Below the pieces are notes generated by a model. That model worked only from the letters and a program-made list of their open reading frames with translations. It did not search any database and was not told where the DNA came from. From contig MKTB01000017.1 in assembly GCA_001897525.1 (NCBI GenBank), positions 248,001 to 312,000 of the forward strand: a stretch of 64,000 nucleotides of DNA. The letters are read 5' to 3'. Every line of letters starts with the position of its first letter. Positions within the stretch are counted from its first letter, which is position 1. Source of the stretch: Bacteroidetes bacterium 43-16 (GTDB lineage Bacteria > Bacteroidota > Bacteroidia > Chitinophagales > Chitinophagaceae). Below are positions 9,131-17,408 of this stretch, piece after piece. Position numbers and translations under genes: made by a program.

Positions 9131-9679
9131 TTAAAATTTCTCGTCCGGAGCTTTTTTAGTGGCGTTGTATTCGACTAAAGTAGCAAAAGCTTTTCTTAAT
9201 CTTTCTGTCAAAGCTTTATCTGTAGTAAAGCTAAATGCGTCTCTGTAGTTGTTGTAATTGGGACCACTGATGGAGAGGTTGTTATATGAATTCCCTTGAC
9301 CGGCCCTGTCATAGTCGCACTCCACATAGATCAACCCTCTTCCGGAGATGTATAGATCATCGGTGTATTCATCGCCCATCTTGGTGACCTTATTTAAGTC
9401 ATAAGTGTACTGACAAAATTTATTAATACCATAATTGTTTTTATAAATGAATAGACCGTCTTTATAGGAAACAAATTCATTTCCATTACGCAGGACTATA
9501 TTTTCTTTCATTTTCGAAGCAATCCAGTCCATGGTTTCTGCTTTGGTGGGTTGGGCTGTTTTACTTACTGCGGTGGTTTTTGCTTGCGGAGTTTTTACCG
9601 GGGCTTTTTTCTGTGCCTGCACGTTCATACTTACAACTGTTGCCATCAAAGCAATGGCCAGTTTCACTTTTGTTGTCAT
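9131..9679 (-). CDS. Exported protein of unknown function
   Basis: The 182 aa protein has a signal peptide (KLAIALMATVVSMNVQAQ) followed by a Lys/Thr/Pro/Ala-rich linker of about 30 residues and a small domain (VLRNGNEFVSYKDGLFIYKNN; YISGRGLIYVECDYDRAG). I do not recognise the family. It is convergent with the preceding gene. An ORF on the opposite strand is a shadow. Confidence 0.65.
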   Translation of the reverse strand: MTTKVKLAIALMATVVSMNVQAQKKAPVKTPQAKTTAVSKTAQPTKAETMDWIASKMKENIVLRNGNEFVSYKDGLFIYKNNYGINKFCQYTYDLNKVTKMGDEYTDDLYISGRGLIYVECDYDRAGQGNSYNNLSISGPNYNNYRDAFSFTTDKALTERLRKAFATLVEYNATKKAPDEKF

Positions 9680-9916
9680 TCTTTATTTGTTTAAATTAAG
9701 GTTTATTGTTTTGGGGGCTTTTCCGCCTATTTTTTGGGTAAAAAATGATACATTTTTAGTCAAAAAAAATCTTGTCCAAGTTAATGCAATTTGTTGTTAT
9801 TTAACTATTTAGATTATGTTCTTTGCCTTAACATTTTTCACCTGTACATCGTCCGTTGCAGTGACTTTATTTAAGTCTTAAGAATATTTACGAACTTATG
9901 TATGCTATAATTGTTG
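9680..9916. other. AT-rich intergenic region
   Basis: Upstream region of the 9131-9679 gene. I see no coding sequence or clear structure here. Confidence 0.5.
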
Positions 9917-10114
9917 CTACTTATTGGTCTTCTTCAGGTCATTTAGAAAATCAATTACAGGAAAGGCATCCCCTTGATTGGTCGATGTAATTATCGTGTT
10001 GCCGTTTTTTAAATCTTTCCAGAACAGGCTTCTGAAACCTGTCAGCTAGTATGTCAGGCAATCATTCCACTATCAGATTTTTCAACAACCCAACCTGATC
10101 CATATTCAGAAAAG
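9917..10114 (-). pseudogene. Remnant of a serine hydrolase (beta-lactamase-fold) C-terminus
   Basis: Two out-of-frame pieces on the minus strand read like the C-terminal end of a class C beta-lactamase-type serine hydrolase. The first is FSEYGSGWVVEKSDSG (10053-10114), ending in a stop. The second is TGFRSLFWKDLKNGNTIIT plus STNQGDAFPVIDFLNDLKK (9917-10045). The YGxGW and GFRS...TNQ spacing is typical of that family (remembered motifs). The catalytic SxxK region is missing, so only a decayed 3' end remains. Confidence 0.4.
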
Positions 10115-10183
10115 TTGCCATTTTTTTAAAGCGGAGTCTTGCATAAGAGTCGGGAACTTTTGTCCGAACACTCGCTTATTGCC

Positions 10184-10199
10184 GGAGCTGCAAAGCTCC
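10184..10199 (-). terminator. Small hairpin after the T9SS/PKD gene
   Basis: GGAGCT-GCAA-AGCTCC stem just past the stop of the minus-strand gene ending at 10210. It lacks a strong T-run, so terminator activity is uncertain. Confidence 0.35.
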
Positions 10200-10209
10200 C
10201 CTTATTCCA

Positions 10210-12219
10210 TTAATGTTTTACCAATCTTGTGCTCCCCTGTTTTCCGTTTTTTCCGGTAAAGTGTAGCAGGTAAATACCTTTAGCAAGCTTGCTTATATCG
10301 ACGATGTCCTTGTTACCCCTTAATGTTGCCTGCATGATATGCTTTCCTGTTGCATTATAGACATCCAGAATAGTTCCTGCTGCTGCATGGTCTATGTGTA
10401 TCATTTGTGTGGCGGGATTAGGATAGAAATTCATACGGGGAAACCCGGGTATACTACCGATGTTGCTGCTACCGCTGGCATTGACCAGCATGCAGTAGGT
10501 ATTGGTTCCGCAATCATTGGTAACGGTTACACATACCGTGTAGTTACTTCCAGCACTGTAAGTGTGCGTCGGGTTGGTTGTGGCGGAGGGAGCACTTCCA
10601 TCGCCGAAGTCCCAGCTGATAGCGGTAAAGGGCGAGGTTCCTGTATAGGTAAAGCTCAGCGTATTGGGGCCTGTCGCGGCATAGCTGAAATCTGGAACAG
10701 GGATCGCACAATTGCAGTTGGTAGCGCCGAATTTGGCTACGAACCAGTCATATGTTCCACCGGCAGAATTTAAAGGGGCGCTGCCGGGATAAAGCTGTTC
10801 ACTAAACCGGCCACCCACGTATACATTGCCGTTTCTATCATTTGCTACCGATGTACCTGTATTCCCGTTGCCGGTGGTGACCAGTGAGTCCAGGCTTACA
10901 ATTTCGCCTGAGAACGCATTGAATTTAGCTAAAAATATATCTGTGCCGGATGTTGACCCAATCCTGTTGGTGAGTTCTTTGCTGTCCCACTGCACTTCTC
11001 GTCCGTAGGAGCCGGTAAGGCTGACGGTATTGTTCGCATAAGAAATCCCAGATCCGAGTATTTCCCCGTCCGTATCTGCATTCGTTGTCCATCGCTGATT
11101 GCCGTTGCTGTCCAGGCTGGAGACAAAGGCAACCATACCGTCACCCATCGAATTTGTAAAAGTATAGCCGTTGAATACATTGGTGCCAAGGGGGAATGCA
11201 TCTCCGCCGATATAGATATTGCCCTGCTGGTCCAAAACCGGCTTGCAATTGCGGGTAAGAATGGCGTTAGCTGGCGTTGATTGTTTTACCCACAGGGGGG
11301 CACCTGTGGGGGCAAATGCGGCCAGGTACATAGGGCCGACACCGATCCCGGGGTTTGCCGGTTCCAGGTTGGAAGTACCAAACGCCAGTGATCCAAAGTC
11401 AGGGAGATATTGGCCATACAGGTAGCATTTTCCGTTGCGGTGATCTCTGTTGAACCGGGCAACCTGAAGGTTGTTTAAATCAGGTCCCCACGCTGTAGCG
11501 GAAACGGTGATATCCATCGGTGTACCACTGATAAAAAGACCATCCCTGTCATACGCCAGCAGATGGAAGCCATATTCTGAGACGATGTATGCTGCATTAT
11601 TGTAGCTGCCGGGAGACAGGTGACTAAACAGGTAGCTGTTACCGTTGGGTGCGACAGCGAGCCCGTAAGGTGCCGTAAAGCTCGTCGCAGTTACAGAGGC
11701 TGTATCTGGTTGTGGCCTTTTGAGCCACATGAAATTTCCGGAGGTGTCGTACTTAATCAGGAAAAAGCTTTTAGTGGAATATCCCAGCGCGGTGTCGGTG
11801 TCGAAATAAGCATAGCGTGCTGCATTCGTGGAGGTATTGATCCCAGCGACATACAGTCCCCCGAAGGTGTCGATGCCCAGATTTCTGGCAATGGTGCTTC
11901 CCGCGGTGCCAAACGTTTTCATCCACCGGAATCCGCCATCGCAGGTCCAGCTTGACAGTATGATATTATCGTACATACTGGTTCCTGAATGACCGTCCAC
12001 ATCCGGGACAGCTCCCTGGTTGTGTATAGACAGTACGTAAATATTGTTGTGCTTATCTGTAACCATATCCATTACCTCTTCATGGGCAAAGGCTCCGGAA
12101 GCAGAAGCAAAGCTTCCTCCCCGTTTACCCCATTGCCATTCAGGCTGTGCGAAGGCAAGGGATGATCCGCAGAAAAAGGCTAAGAACATTATAAAATAAG
12201 TAGGGTAAAACTTGTTCAT
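10210..12219 (-). CDS. T9SS-secreted beta-propeller/PKD protein
   Basis: About 669 aa from the second Met, chosen because it gives a clean signal peptide (YFIMFLAFFCGSSLAFAQ); the ORF extends 19 codons further upstream. The body has repeated motifs such as YDTSGNFMWLK, DLGIDTFGGLYVAG and DQQGNIYIGGDAF, like SBBP-type beta-propeller repeats. A PKD domain follows near residue 540-600 (ISWDFGDGSAPSATTNPTHTY), then a type A T9SS sorting domain (FYPNPATQ...GIYLLHF). Probably surface-exposed or secreted; ligand unknown. Confidence 0.88.
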   Translation of the reverse strand: MNKFYPTYFIMFLAFFCGSSLAFAQPEWQWGKRGGSFASASGAFAHEEVMDMVTDKHNNIYVLSIHNQGAVPDVDGHSGTSMYDNIILSSWTCDGGFRWMKTFGTAGSTIARNLGIDTFGGLYVAGINTSTNAARYAYFDTDTALGYSTKSFFLIKYDTSGNFMWLKRPQPDTASVTATSFTAPYGLAVAPNGNSYLFSHLSPGSYNNAAYIVSEYGFHLLAYDRDGLFISGTPMDITVSATAWGPDLNNLQVARFNRDHRNGKCYLYGQYLPDFGSLAFGTSNLEPANPGIGVGPMYLAAFAPTGAPLWVKQSTPANAILTRNCKPVLDQQGNIYIGGDAFPLGTNVFNGYTFTNSMGDGMVAFVSSLDSNGNQRWTTNADTDGEILGSGISYANNTVSLTGSYGREVQWDSKELTNRIGSTSGTDIFLAKFNAFSGEIVSLDSLVTTGNGNTGTSVANDRNGNVYVGGRFSEQLYPGSAPLNSAGGTYDWFVAKFGATNCNCAIPVPDFSYAATGPNTLSFTYTGTSPFTAISWDFGDGSAPSATTNPTHTYSAGSNYTVCVTVTNDCGTNTYCMLVNASGSSNIGSIPGFPRMNFYPNPATQMIHIDHAAAGTILDVYNATGKHIMQATLRGNKDIVDISKLAKGIYLLHFTGKNGKQGSTRLVKH

Positions 12220-12276
12220 AACGTTTTGTTTTTTTGAAAAATACAAAAAGATCAAGAGAATGTCTAAGAAGGGCAC

Positions 12277-12468
12277 ATAAAAAAGTAAAAGTCCCCGGTA
12301 AACAGTATCTCAAACATTTTTTTTGTACGGGTAAAATTTGTTTAATTTACAGATAATACAGGATCAATATATTGTTGTTTGAATTAAGTGATTAAAGAAT
12401 GGATAGATAAATAGCATCATAAAGCACATCAGGGAACTTTTTAGTACATGAAGGGCCTGAAAAGAAAA
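12277..12468. other. Intergenic spacer
   Basis: AT-rich spacer upstream of the T9SS/PKD gene and beyond the terminator of the HNH gene. No ORF or clear structure is seen. Confidence 0.4.
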
Positions 12469-12491
12469 AAAACGAGGTAAGGCCTCGTTTT
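12469..12491 (-). terminator. Terminator of the HNH gene (AAAACGAGG/CCTCGTTTT)
   Basis: AAAACGAGG-taagg-CCTCGTTTT hairpin with T-run, just past the stop of the HNH gene. The same stem recurs at 13367, 14827 and 52715. Confidence 0.85.
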
Positions 12492-12505
12492 AGATTATTC
12501 ATAAC

Positions 12506-13261
12506 TTAATTAAATGGATTGTTATCAATTAAGATATCTATAAAATTATTTGAAAACACATTGTTTGATAATGTTAAAGATGGCTCCATTTTATTATTAT
12601 AGAATATCGTGCTCTTTCCTTTAGTTACTATTCTCAAATTACCATAATTAACATCAGATTGTTTTATTATTAGTATATTTGGCGGATCTACTATTAAGTG
12701 TAGGCAAATATGTTTACTTTTCTCTCTAATAACAATTGATTGGCCTTCGACATTAATATCCCAATTATCTAAATAACCAATCCATTCATTTTTTTCAATT
12801 ATTAAAGCTAATTCTCCTTTACTGTTATTGAATCGACCAGATAGTAACCATTTTTTAGATTCTTTACATACTTCAAATTTTAATACACCTTTCCCTTCAA
12901 TATTAATGATTTGATGTGACCCTGTAAAAGATGTGTCTCCCCAAATCACAGTTAATTCATTTTCTCCGATATCAAAAATATCTTTGACAGTGCTCGTAGA
13001 AAAGTTTTTAGGATTCATCATAGCTGCTCTGACTTTATCTTTTGTCCATTTTTTTGTGGTTACTTTTCCATGGCAATTTGGACATAAAAGTGTTATTTTA
13101 TATGGGTCATGCTCTTTTGTATCATTAAATTCTGGATCTACATGCTCATATTCATAAAAACCTAATCCACATATTACACAGCCAAATCCAGACCTGCGCC
13201 TTACTAATCTTTTAATCTCGGTAGGTATATATCTTCTTAATCCATGCTTATTTATTTTCAT
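12506..13261 (-). CDS. HNH endonuclease domain protein
   Basis: The 251 aa protein has an N-terminal HNH module: CVICGLGFYEYEHVDPEF with a first Cys pair and the metal-binding His, then LLCPNCHGKVTT with the second Cys pair (residues 28-70). The C-terminal 170 residues form a beta-rich domain I do not recognise (VIWGDTSFTGSHQIINIEGKG). The gene is far more AT-rich than the flanking genes, suggesting horizontal acquisition. HNH proteins of this layout are often restriction or defence nucleases (family knowledge); the target here is unknown. Confidence 0.75.
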   Translation of the reverse strand: MKINKHGLRRYIPTEIKRLVRRRSGFGCVICGLGFYEYEHVDPEFNDTKEHDPYKITLLCPNCHGKVTTKKWTKDKVRAAMMNPKNFSTSTVKDIFDIGENELTVIWGDTSFTGSHQIINIEGKGVLKFEVCKESKKWLLSGRFNNSKGELALIIEKNEWIGYLDNWDINVEGQSIVIREKSKHICLHLIVDPPNILIIKQSDVNYGNLRIVTKGKSTIFYNNKMEPSLTLSNNVFSNNFIDILIDNNPFN

Positions 13262-13366
13262 ATGATTTGTAATTTAGATCATTAATAATCAAATCAAAAT
13301 AATAATTTTTAATTTAATAATACACCCCAAACCGTATTTTTTGCTTATAAAATACGCTAAAAGCAG

Positions 13367-13390
13367 AAAACGAGGCAACGCCTCGCTTTT
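13367..13390 (-). terminator. Terminator copy linked to the duplicated desaturase tail
   Basis: AAAACGAGG-caacg-CCTCGCTTTT hairpin. It follows a vestigial copy of the desaturase 3' end, just as the terminator at 14827 follows the intact gene. Confidence 0.75.
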
Positions 13391-13418
13391 CCTATTCAAG
13401 TTTTGATTAAGTTATATA

Positions 13419-13488
13419 ACTCAAAATGTCACCTTCTTCTCGATCTCCGGACAGGCGGCATCAATGCGCCGGGCCAACTTACCTTTAG
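13419..13488 (-). pseudogene. Duplicated 3' end of the fatty acid desaturase gene
   Basis: On the minus strand this encodes KLARRIDAACPEIEKKVTF followed by a stop, nearly identical to the last residues of the intact desaturase at 14878 (ELARRIDAACPEIEKKETF). Most nucleotide differences between the copies are synonymous. A related terminator follows both copies. This is therefore a vestige of a second desaturase gene or allele, with the rest replaced by or separated by the Nudix-like gene. Confidence 0.85.
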
Positions 13489-13510
13489 TGTCACCTTATT
13501 AATGGTCGAT

Positions 13511-14674
13511 TTATTTTTCTAAAGGTATATATCCATTTTTATATCTAATGTCAAATGCTTTTAATGTAGCTCTACAACTTGAACTCATTTTATTTTCATT
13601 ATTTTGAATAAACTCAGTAAGCTTATTTAATGGTACAAGCATTAATTCATTTGTTTCGAGCTCGCCGTCTTGCGCTATGGAGTATAACTCTTTTAACAGT
13701 GCAGGTGTAAATTTGGAGTCAAATTCAATTCGGGCAAAAGAAGAAATTCCCATTTCCATCCTATTAATATCAATTCCTAAATCTAAAAAACCGTAATCAG
13801 TTATCTTGGTTCTATACTTTTCATCTATTCCTAGCTCTTCTTTCAATCCTCTAAACAAACAGGAAATGAACGATGGATTTTTAAATTCATCTAAATCAAG
13901 CATACTAAATGCTTCATTCATGGAAAAATGTATGCGATTTTGATCAACAACTACATTATCAGACCTTCTAGCTAAAATGATACAGTCGCACATACCATTG
14001 TTTGCAATTACAAAAGTTCCTAATCCAAAGGAACAAAGAAAAGGAGTTATTTTATTTAAATAAACAACATTATTTGGCTTAAAAAGATGCTTATTATTAT
14101 TATATATTTCGGAAAATACCCTAAATGTAAAATAATCAGTCACATAAAAAGAAATGTCTAAAGAAGAATCTTCATTTTCTGTCAGTCTGTTAATTTTAAG
14201 ATTTTCGACTCCAAATAATTCCCCGTTAAATCTTGGAAGTCCTGACTCAAGGTCATTCAAAAATTTCTGAGCAACCACTTCTGAAGCTTGTTTAATTACA
14301 GATAAATAATTTTCAATTTCTAAAAAGTCAAATACTTCTTTGACTTTATGCTCAAAATTGTTTTTAGATGCTGAATTAAATTTAAAATTAAGTTCACTTA
14401 ATCTCTCCTTGTAATCCTCAGGAATTTCTATAATGAAGTGAGATTTTTTGTTTCTTAAAATTATGTTTTCCTCTTTGTACATAGGAATAGAATGATCTAT
14501 TGGTAAATAACCAAAATTTTCTGTAAATGTTAATACCGATAATTCCCCTGTGTCTTTTTTTCTCTTTTTATTTTTTAAATGTTTTTTTGTATATGATTTA
14601 ATCCCATCGAAAAAATTAGATATTATGTAACCTATAATGGCCCCTATTATTCCGCCAATTAAATATTCTTGCAT
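13511..14674 (-). CDS. Membrane-anchored Nudix-like protein
   Basis: About 387 aa from the Met (MQEYLIGGIIGAIIGY) that places a single membrane helix at the very N-terminus; the ORF begins 26 codons earlier. A basic stretch (KKHLKNKKRKKD) follows the helix, so the body is probably cytoplasmic. Near residue 290 the segment FRGLKEELGID resembles the end of a Nudix box (REUXEEXGU), but the first Glu is Gly, so catalysis is uncertain. The gene is strongly AT-rich and inserted between two copies of the desaturase 3' end. A nucleotide-binding accessory or defence role is inference only. Confidence 0.6.
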   Translation of the reverse strand: MQEYLIGGIIGAIIGYIISNFFDGIKSYTKKHLKNKKRKKDTGELSVLTFTENFGYLPIDHSIPMYKEENIILRNKKSHFIIEIPEDYKERLSELNFKFNSASKNNFEHKVKEVFDFLEIENYLSVIKQASEVVAQKFLNDLESGLPRFNGELFGVENLKINRLTENEDSSLDISFYVTDYFTFRVFSEIYNNNKHLFKPNNVVYLNKITPFLCSFGLGTFVIANNGMCDCIILARRSDNVVVDQNRIHFSMNEAFSMLDLDEFKNPSFISCLFRGLKEELGIDEKYRTKITDYGFLDLGIDINRMEMGISSFARIEFDSKFTPALLKELYSIAQDGELETNELMLVPLNKLTEFIQNNENKMSSSCRATLKAFDIRYKNGYIPLEK

Positions 14675-14774
14675 AAAGATTAATGATTTAAATTTCGTAT
14701 AATTAATATTTTCAATTGTATGCAAGTTTGTTATGCTAAACTGTCTTAACAAAACTAATATTCCGCTTTCATTT

Positions 14775-14802
14775 CCACAATACTGGAAAACCCTAATTTT
14801 TG
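14775..14802. repeat. Boundary motif shared with 52658
   Basis: The stretch beginning CCACAATACTGGAAAACCCT and ending in TTTTT recurs at 52658-52684 with one mismatch over about 27 nt. In both places it separates AT-rich accessory DNA (left) from a minus-strand gene end with an ACGAGG terminator (right). Confidence 0.8.
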
Positions 14803-14826
14803 CACTTAAAACACGCTTAAAACAAG

Positions 14827-14850
14827 AAAACGAGGCATTACCTCGTTTTT
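14827..14850 (-). terminator. Terminator of the desaturase operon
   Basis: AAAACGAGG-catta-CCTCGTTTTT hairpin directly after the desaturase stop on the minus strand. Confidence 0.85.
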
Positions 14851-14877
14851 GTTCAAACTTTTACTAAAACAGTAAAC

Positions 14878-15660
14878 TCAAAATGTCTCCTTCTTCTCGA
14901 TCTCCGGGCAGGCCGCATCAATACGCCGGGCCAGCTCGGGTAATTTGATGGTAGGCACGGCAGGGAATAAATGATGCTCGAGGTGGTAGAACATACTAAA
15001 AGTAATTTTATTCTTCCAGGCGGAACGCTGAGTACGCGCCAGTTCCGGGTGTTCATGCGTATCATGGTGCACCGTCCATACGGCAAAGAAAGCCGAGAGC
15101 ATTTCCCCTATGAACATAATGACTATATGGTATTTCAGGAAGCTAATATCGAAATAGAAGACGGTGGAGATAAACAAAGCGATCAGGAACAATTCCAAAA
15201 GCATATTGCGCCGGTATTTACGGTTGCCTTTCTGCCAGGTGATCTGATGTACCCGGAAGATATGTACGGGGCCATACAAAATAGCGCCATACCAACTCAT
15301 ATGTGCGGATTTACCTTCCTGGTCCTCTTCCTGCAGGCAATATTTATGGTGCCGCAGGTGATTGAATTTAACGGCATGTATAGATCCCAACATCAATACA
15401 CTATTGGACACCAGGCTGAACCAGGTCAGCCATTTATGTGTGCCCAGGGAATGATGAAAACCATTATGCACCTGCCTCAATGCGGTGAGGAAGAATACCG
15501 CGGAGAAGAGCAGGGCAAACACATAATATTCCATCCAAGCCAGTCCCAGCGAGATAAACAACCAGGGCAGGCTGATGTTGTTTTCGATCAGCATCTCTTT
15601 TACCGAGAGCTTTTTGAGGTCCTGCCATTGCACGGCTTTTACAATTTCCTGTTGGGTCAT
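14878..15660 (-). CDS. Membrane fatty acid desaturase
   Basis: This 260 aa integral membrane protein carries the three histidine boxes of the diiron desaturase family: HNGFHH near residue 70, HLRHH near 105 and HLEHHLFP near 230. Hydrophobic spans lie between them. It introduces a double bond (or a related oxidation) into a lipid acyl chain; the substrate cannot be read from sequence. It is the last gene of a minus-strand run with the GbsR regulator, two membrane proteins and the TIGR01777 epimerase. Its 3' end is duplicated at 13419. Confidence 0.93.
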   Translation of the reverse strand: MTQQEIVKAVQWQDLKKLSVKEMLIENNISLPWLFISLGLAWMEYYVFALLFSAVFFLTALRQVHNGFHHSLGTHKWLTWFSLVSNSVLMLGSIHAVKFNHLRHHKYCLQEEDQEGKSAHMSWYGAILYGPVHIFRVHQITWQKGNRKYRRNMLLELFLIALFISTVFYFDISFLKYHIVIMFIGEMLSAFFAVWTVHHDTHEHPELARTQRSAWKNKITFSMFYHLEHHLFPAVPTIKLPELARRIDAACPEIEKKETF

Positions 15661-15689
15661 GGCTTTAAGTCTTTAAGGAAATGAAACAA

Positions 15690-16580
15690 TTAAAGGTTTT
15701 GAAGTGCAAGTTCGAGTTTTGGGTAATCGAAGCTAAAGCCTTGCAGGCTCAGCTTTTCGGGGAATACATTCCGGCTCTTCAATAATAGTTCGGCCTCTGT
15801 GCGCAGGAAGATTGCACCCAGTTCCAGCAATAACCTGTTTTGAGATAAACCAAAAGACCGCCGGTATTTATGGCGCATGGCTTGCATGAAATCCTTATTG
15901 GAGATGGGGTAGGGTGCTGTAACATTCACCGCCCCGTCTATCTCCTGGTCGCGGATGATGTGTGCAACAGCCCGGCAAAAATCATGAATATGGATCCAGC
16001 TCATCATCTGCCGGCCATCACCCTGGCTGCCGCCCATGTAGGCTTTGGTTAGTGCTTTCAGTTTGGGATAAGCACCGCCTTCATTACCCAGGACAATGGA
16101 AGTGCGCAGGGCTACTTTCCGTAATCCAGGCAGTTTTTCTTCGAAGAAAGTTGCTTCCCATTGTTTACATACATTCATAGAAAAGTCATCGCCGATGGTG
16201 CCGTTGTACTCGTCCATCTGCCGCGTTTCGGCATGGATATAGATGGTGGCGGAGCTGGCATTGATCCAGAGCGCAGGTTGATGTGATGCCCGGTTAACCG
16301 CTTCCTGTAAGGCTTTGGTACTGTCGATACGTGAAGCCAGGATAGCTTGTTTGTTCGCGGCTGTATAGCGGCAATCTACCGATTTGCCCGTAAGGTTGAT
16401 GAGTACATCAGTTCCTTCAATGGCGGCAGACCAATTGCCCTGGTTTTTACCGTCCCATGCTATGTGATTGGATTTATGGGCTGTGCGGCTGAGGATGAGT
16501 ACGGTATGTTGCTGTGCTTCGAAATATTGCTGTAAAGCTTTGCCCAGGAAACCGGAACCACCTGCGATGACTATTTTCAT
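15690..16580 (-). CDS. TIGR01777-family NAD(P)-dependent epimerase
   Basis: About 296 aa from the internal Met (MKIVIAGGSGFLGKAL), chosen because it places the dinucleotide-binding GGSGFLG motif at the N-terminus; the ORF extends 27 codons upstream. The extended short-chain-dehydrogenase fold continues with LINLTGKSVDCRY and SWIHIHDFCRAVAHI, and ends with the C-terminal region typical of the SDR39U1/TIGR01777 family (LLLKSRNVFPEKLSLQGFSF). Its physiological substrate is unknown. It lies 10 nt downstream of the membrane-protein pair and 29 nt upstream of the desaturase gene. Confidence 0.92.
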   Translation of the reverse strand: MKIVIAGGSGFLGKALQQYFEAQQHTVLILSRTAHKSNHIAWDGKNQGNWSAAIEGTDVLINLTGKSVDCRYTAANKQAILASRIDSTKALQEAVNRASHQPALWINASSATIYIHAETRQMDEYNGTIGDDFSMNVCKQWEATFFEEKLPGLRKVALRTSIVLGNEGGAYPKLKALTKAYMGGSQGDGRQMMSWIHIHDFCRAVAHIIRDQEIDGAVNVTAPYPISNKDFMQAMRHKYRRSFGLSQNRLLLELGAIFLRTEAELLLKSRNVFPEKLSLQGFSFDYPKLELALQNL

Positions 16581-16590
16581 GATGCAGTGT

Positions 16591-16986
16591 TTAAGCGATG
16601 TTTTCTGTGTTGTTGAAATGTTTGCGTTCCCATTCTTTCCTGCGGGCAGCTTTACGGCCACGCATGAAGAGTAAAAGGTTCAGGAGCATCATAGCGCCCA
16701 GGTAGATCATAAAACCACCGATCTTGGTGCTCAGGCGCACGATCATATCTGCTCTGCCCGTGATCTCGTTGAAGTAGATAATGGTGAGCGCAAAACCAAT
16801 ATTGAGCAGGTAAAAGCCGATCTTAAACAAAGAATTCGTCGCGATGGCGATGTCATGCTGCCCGGAGAAAATATCGAACATGAATATTTTACCGTTTTTG
16901 AACAATTGGTGGGCCACAAGAAGGGTAAGGCTGATCACCACTGGAAGGTAAATGTAATAAGCGGTCAATTGCATTGTGTTGTTCAT
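16591..16986 (-). CDS. Small four-helix membrane protein (paralogue of the next gene)
   Basis: The 131 aa protein has about four hydrophobic helices (YIYLPVVISLTLLVAHQLF; IGFYLLNIGFALTIIYF; IGGFMIYLGAMMLLNLLLFM) and a basic tail. It shares the NG-F, YLLNIG and KIGG patterns with the adjacent 119 aa protein, pointing to tandem duplication. Function unknown. It overlaps its upstream neighbour by 4 nt. Confidence 0.75.
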   Translation of the reverse strand: MNNTMQLTAYYIYLPVVISLTLLVAHQLFKNGKIFMFDIFSGQHDIAIATNSLFKIGFYLLNIGFALTIIYFNEITGRADMIVRLSTKIGGFMIYLGAMMLLNLLLFMRGRKAARRKEWERKHFNNTENIA

Positions 16987-17342
16987 GATACTTGATGTTT
17001 TGAGTGAATAATCTTTTTATGAAAAAAATAAAGTGTAGCGATATTGATATAGTGCAGCAGGCAGAGTATAAGCGTTATGCCGCCGATCTTAAAGCCCAGT
17101 TCATTGATGAGTTCCCGGGCATGATGCACCTGCTTCCAGGTGCTGATGCTCCACACGATATAGCCGATATTGACCAGGTAATAGCAGAGTAATAATACGC
17201 GGTTGACGGCCTTGCTGATGGCCTCATCGTCAAACAAATGCCGGAGGAAGACCAGCCCATGGATGTAGCAGCGCCAACCTACATAAAAGGTGATGAAGCC
17301 ACTTAAAGTGAGGTAAATTGAATAGGCTAATATTTGATACAT
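16983..17342 (-). CDS. Small four-helix membrane protein (paralogue)
   Basis: The 119 aa protein has about four membrane helices and is the diverged twin of the 131 aa protein downstream (shared motifs YYLVNIGYI and FKIGG). The two probably form a heteromeric membrane complex (inference). It is 66 nt downstream of the GbsR-type regulator gene and probably under its control. Confidence 0.75.
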   Translation of the reverse strand: MYQILAYSIYLTLSGFITFYVGWRCYIHGLVFLRHLFDDEAISKAVNRVLLLCYYLVNIGYIVWSISTWKQVHHARELINELGFKIGGITLILCLLHYINIATLYFFHKKIIHSKHQVS

Positions 17343-17408
17343 CTTTATAGTTTAGAACTTTCAGAAAATATTGAAATATAGAATTCAAAAAAAATGCAAT
17401 GAAGCATT

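Noticed and set aside
10339-11955. Several plus-strand ORFs opposite the T9SS/PKD gene
   Set aside because: Shadows of the real minus-strand gene.
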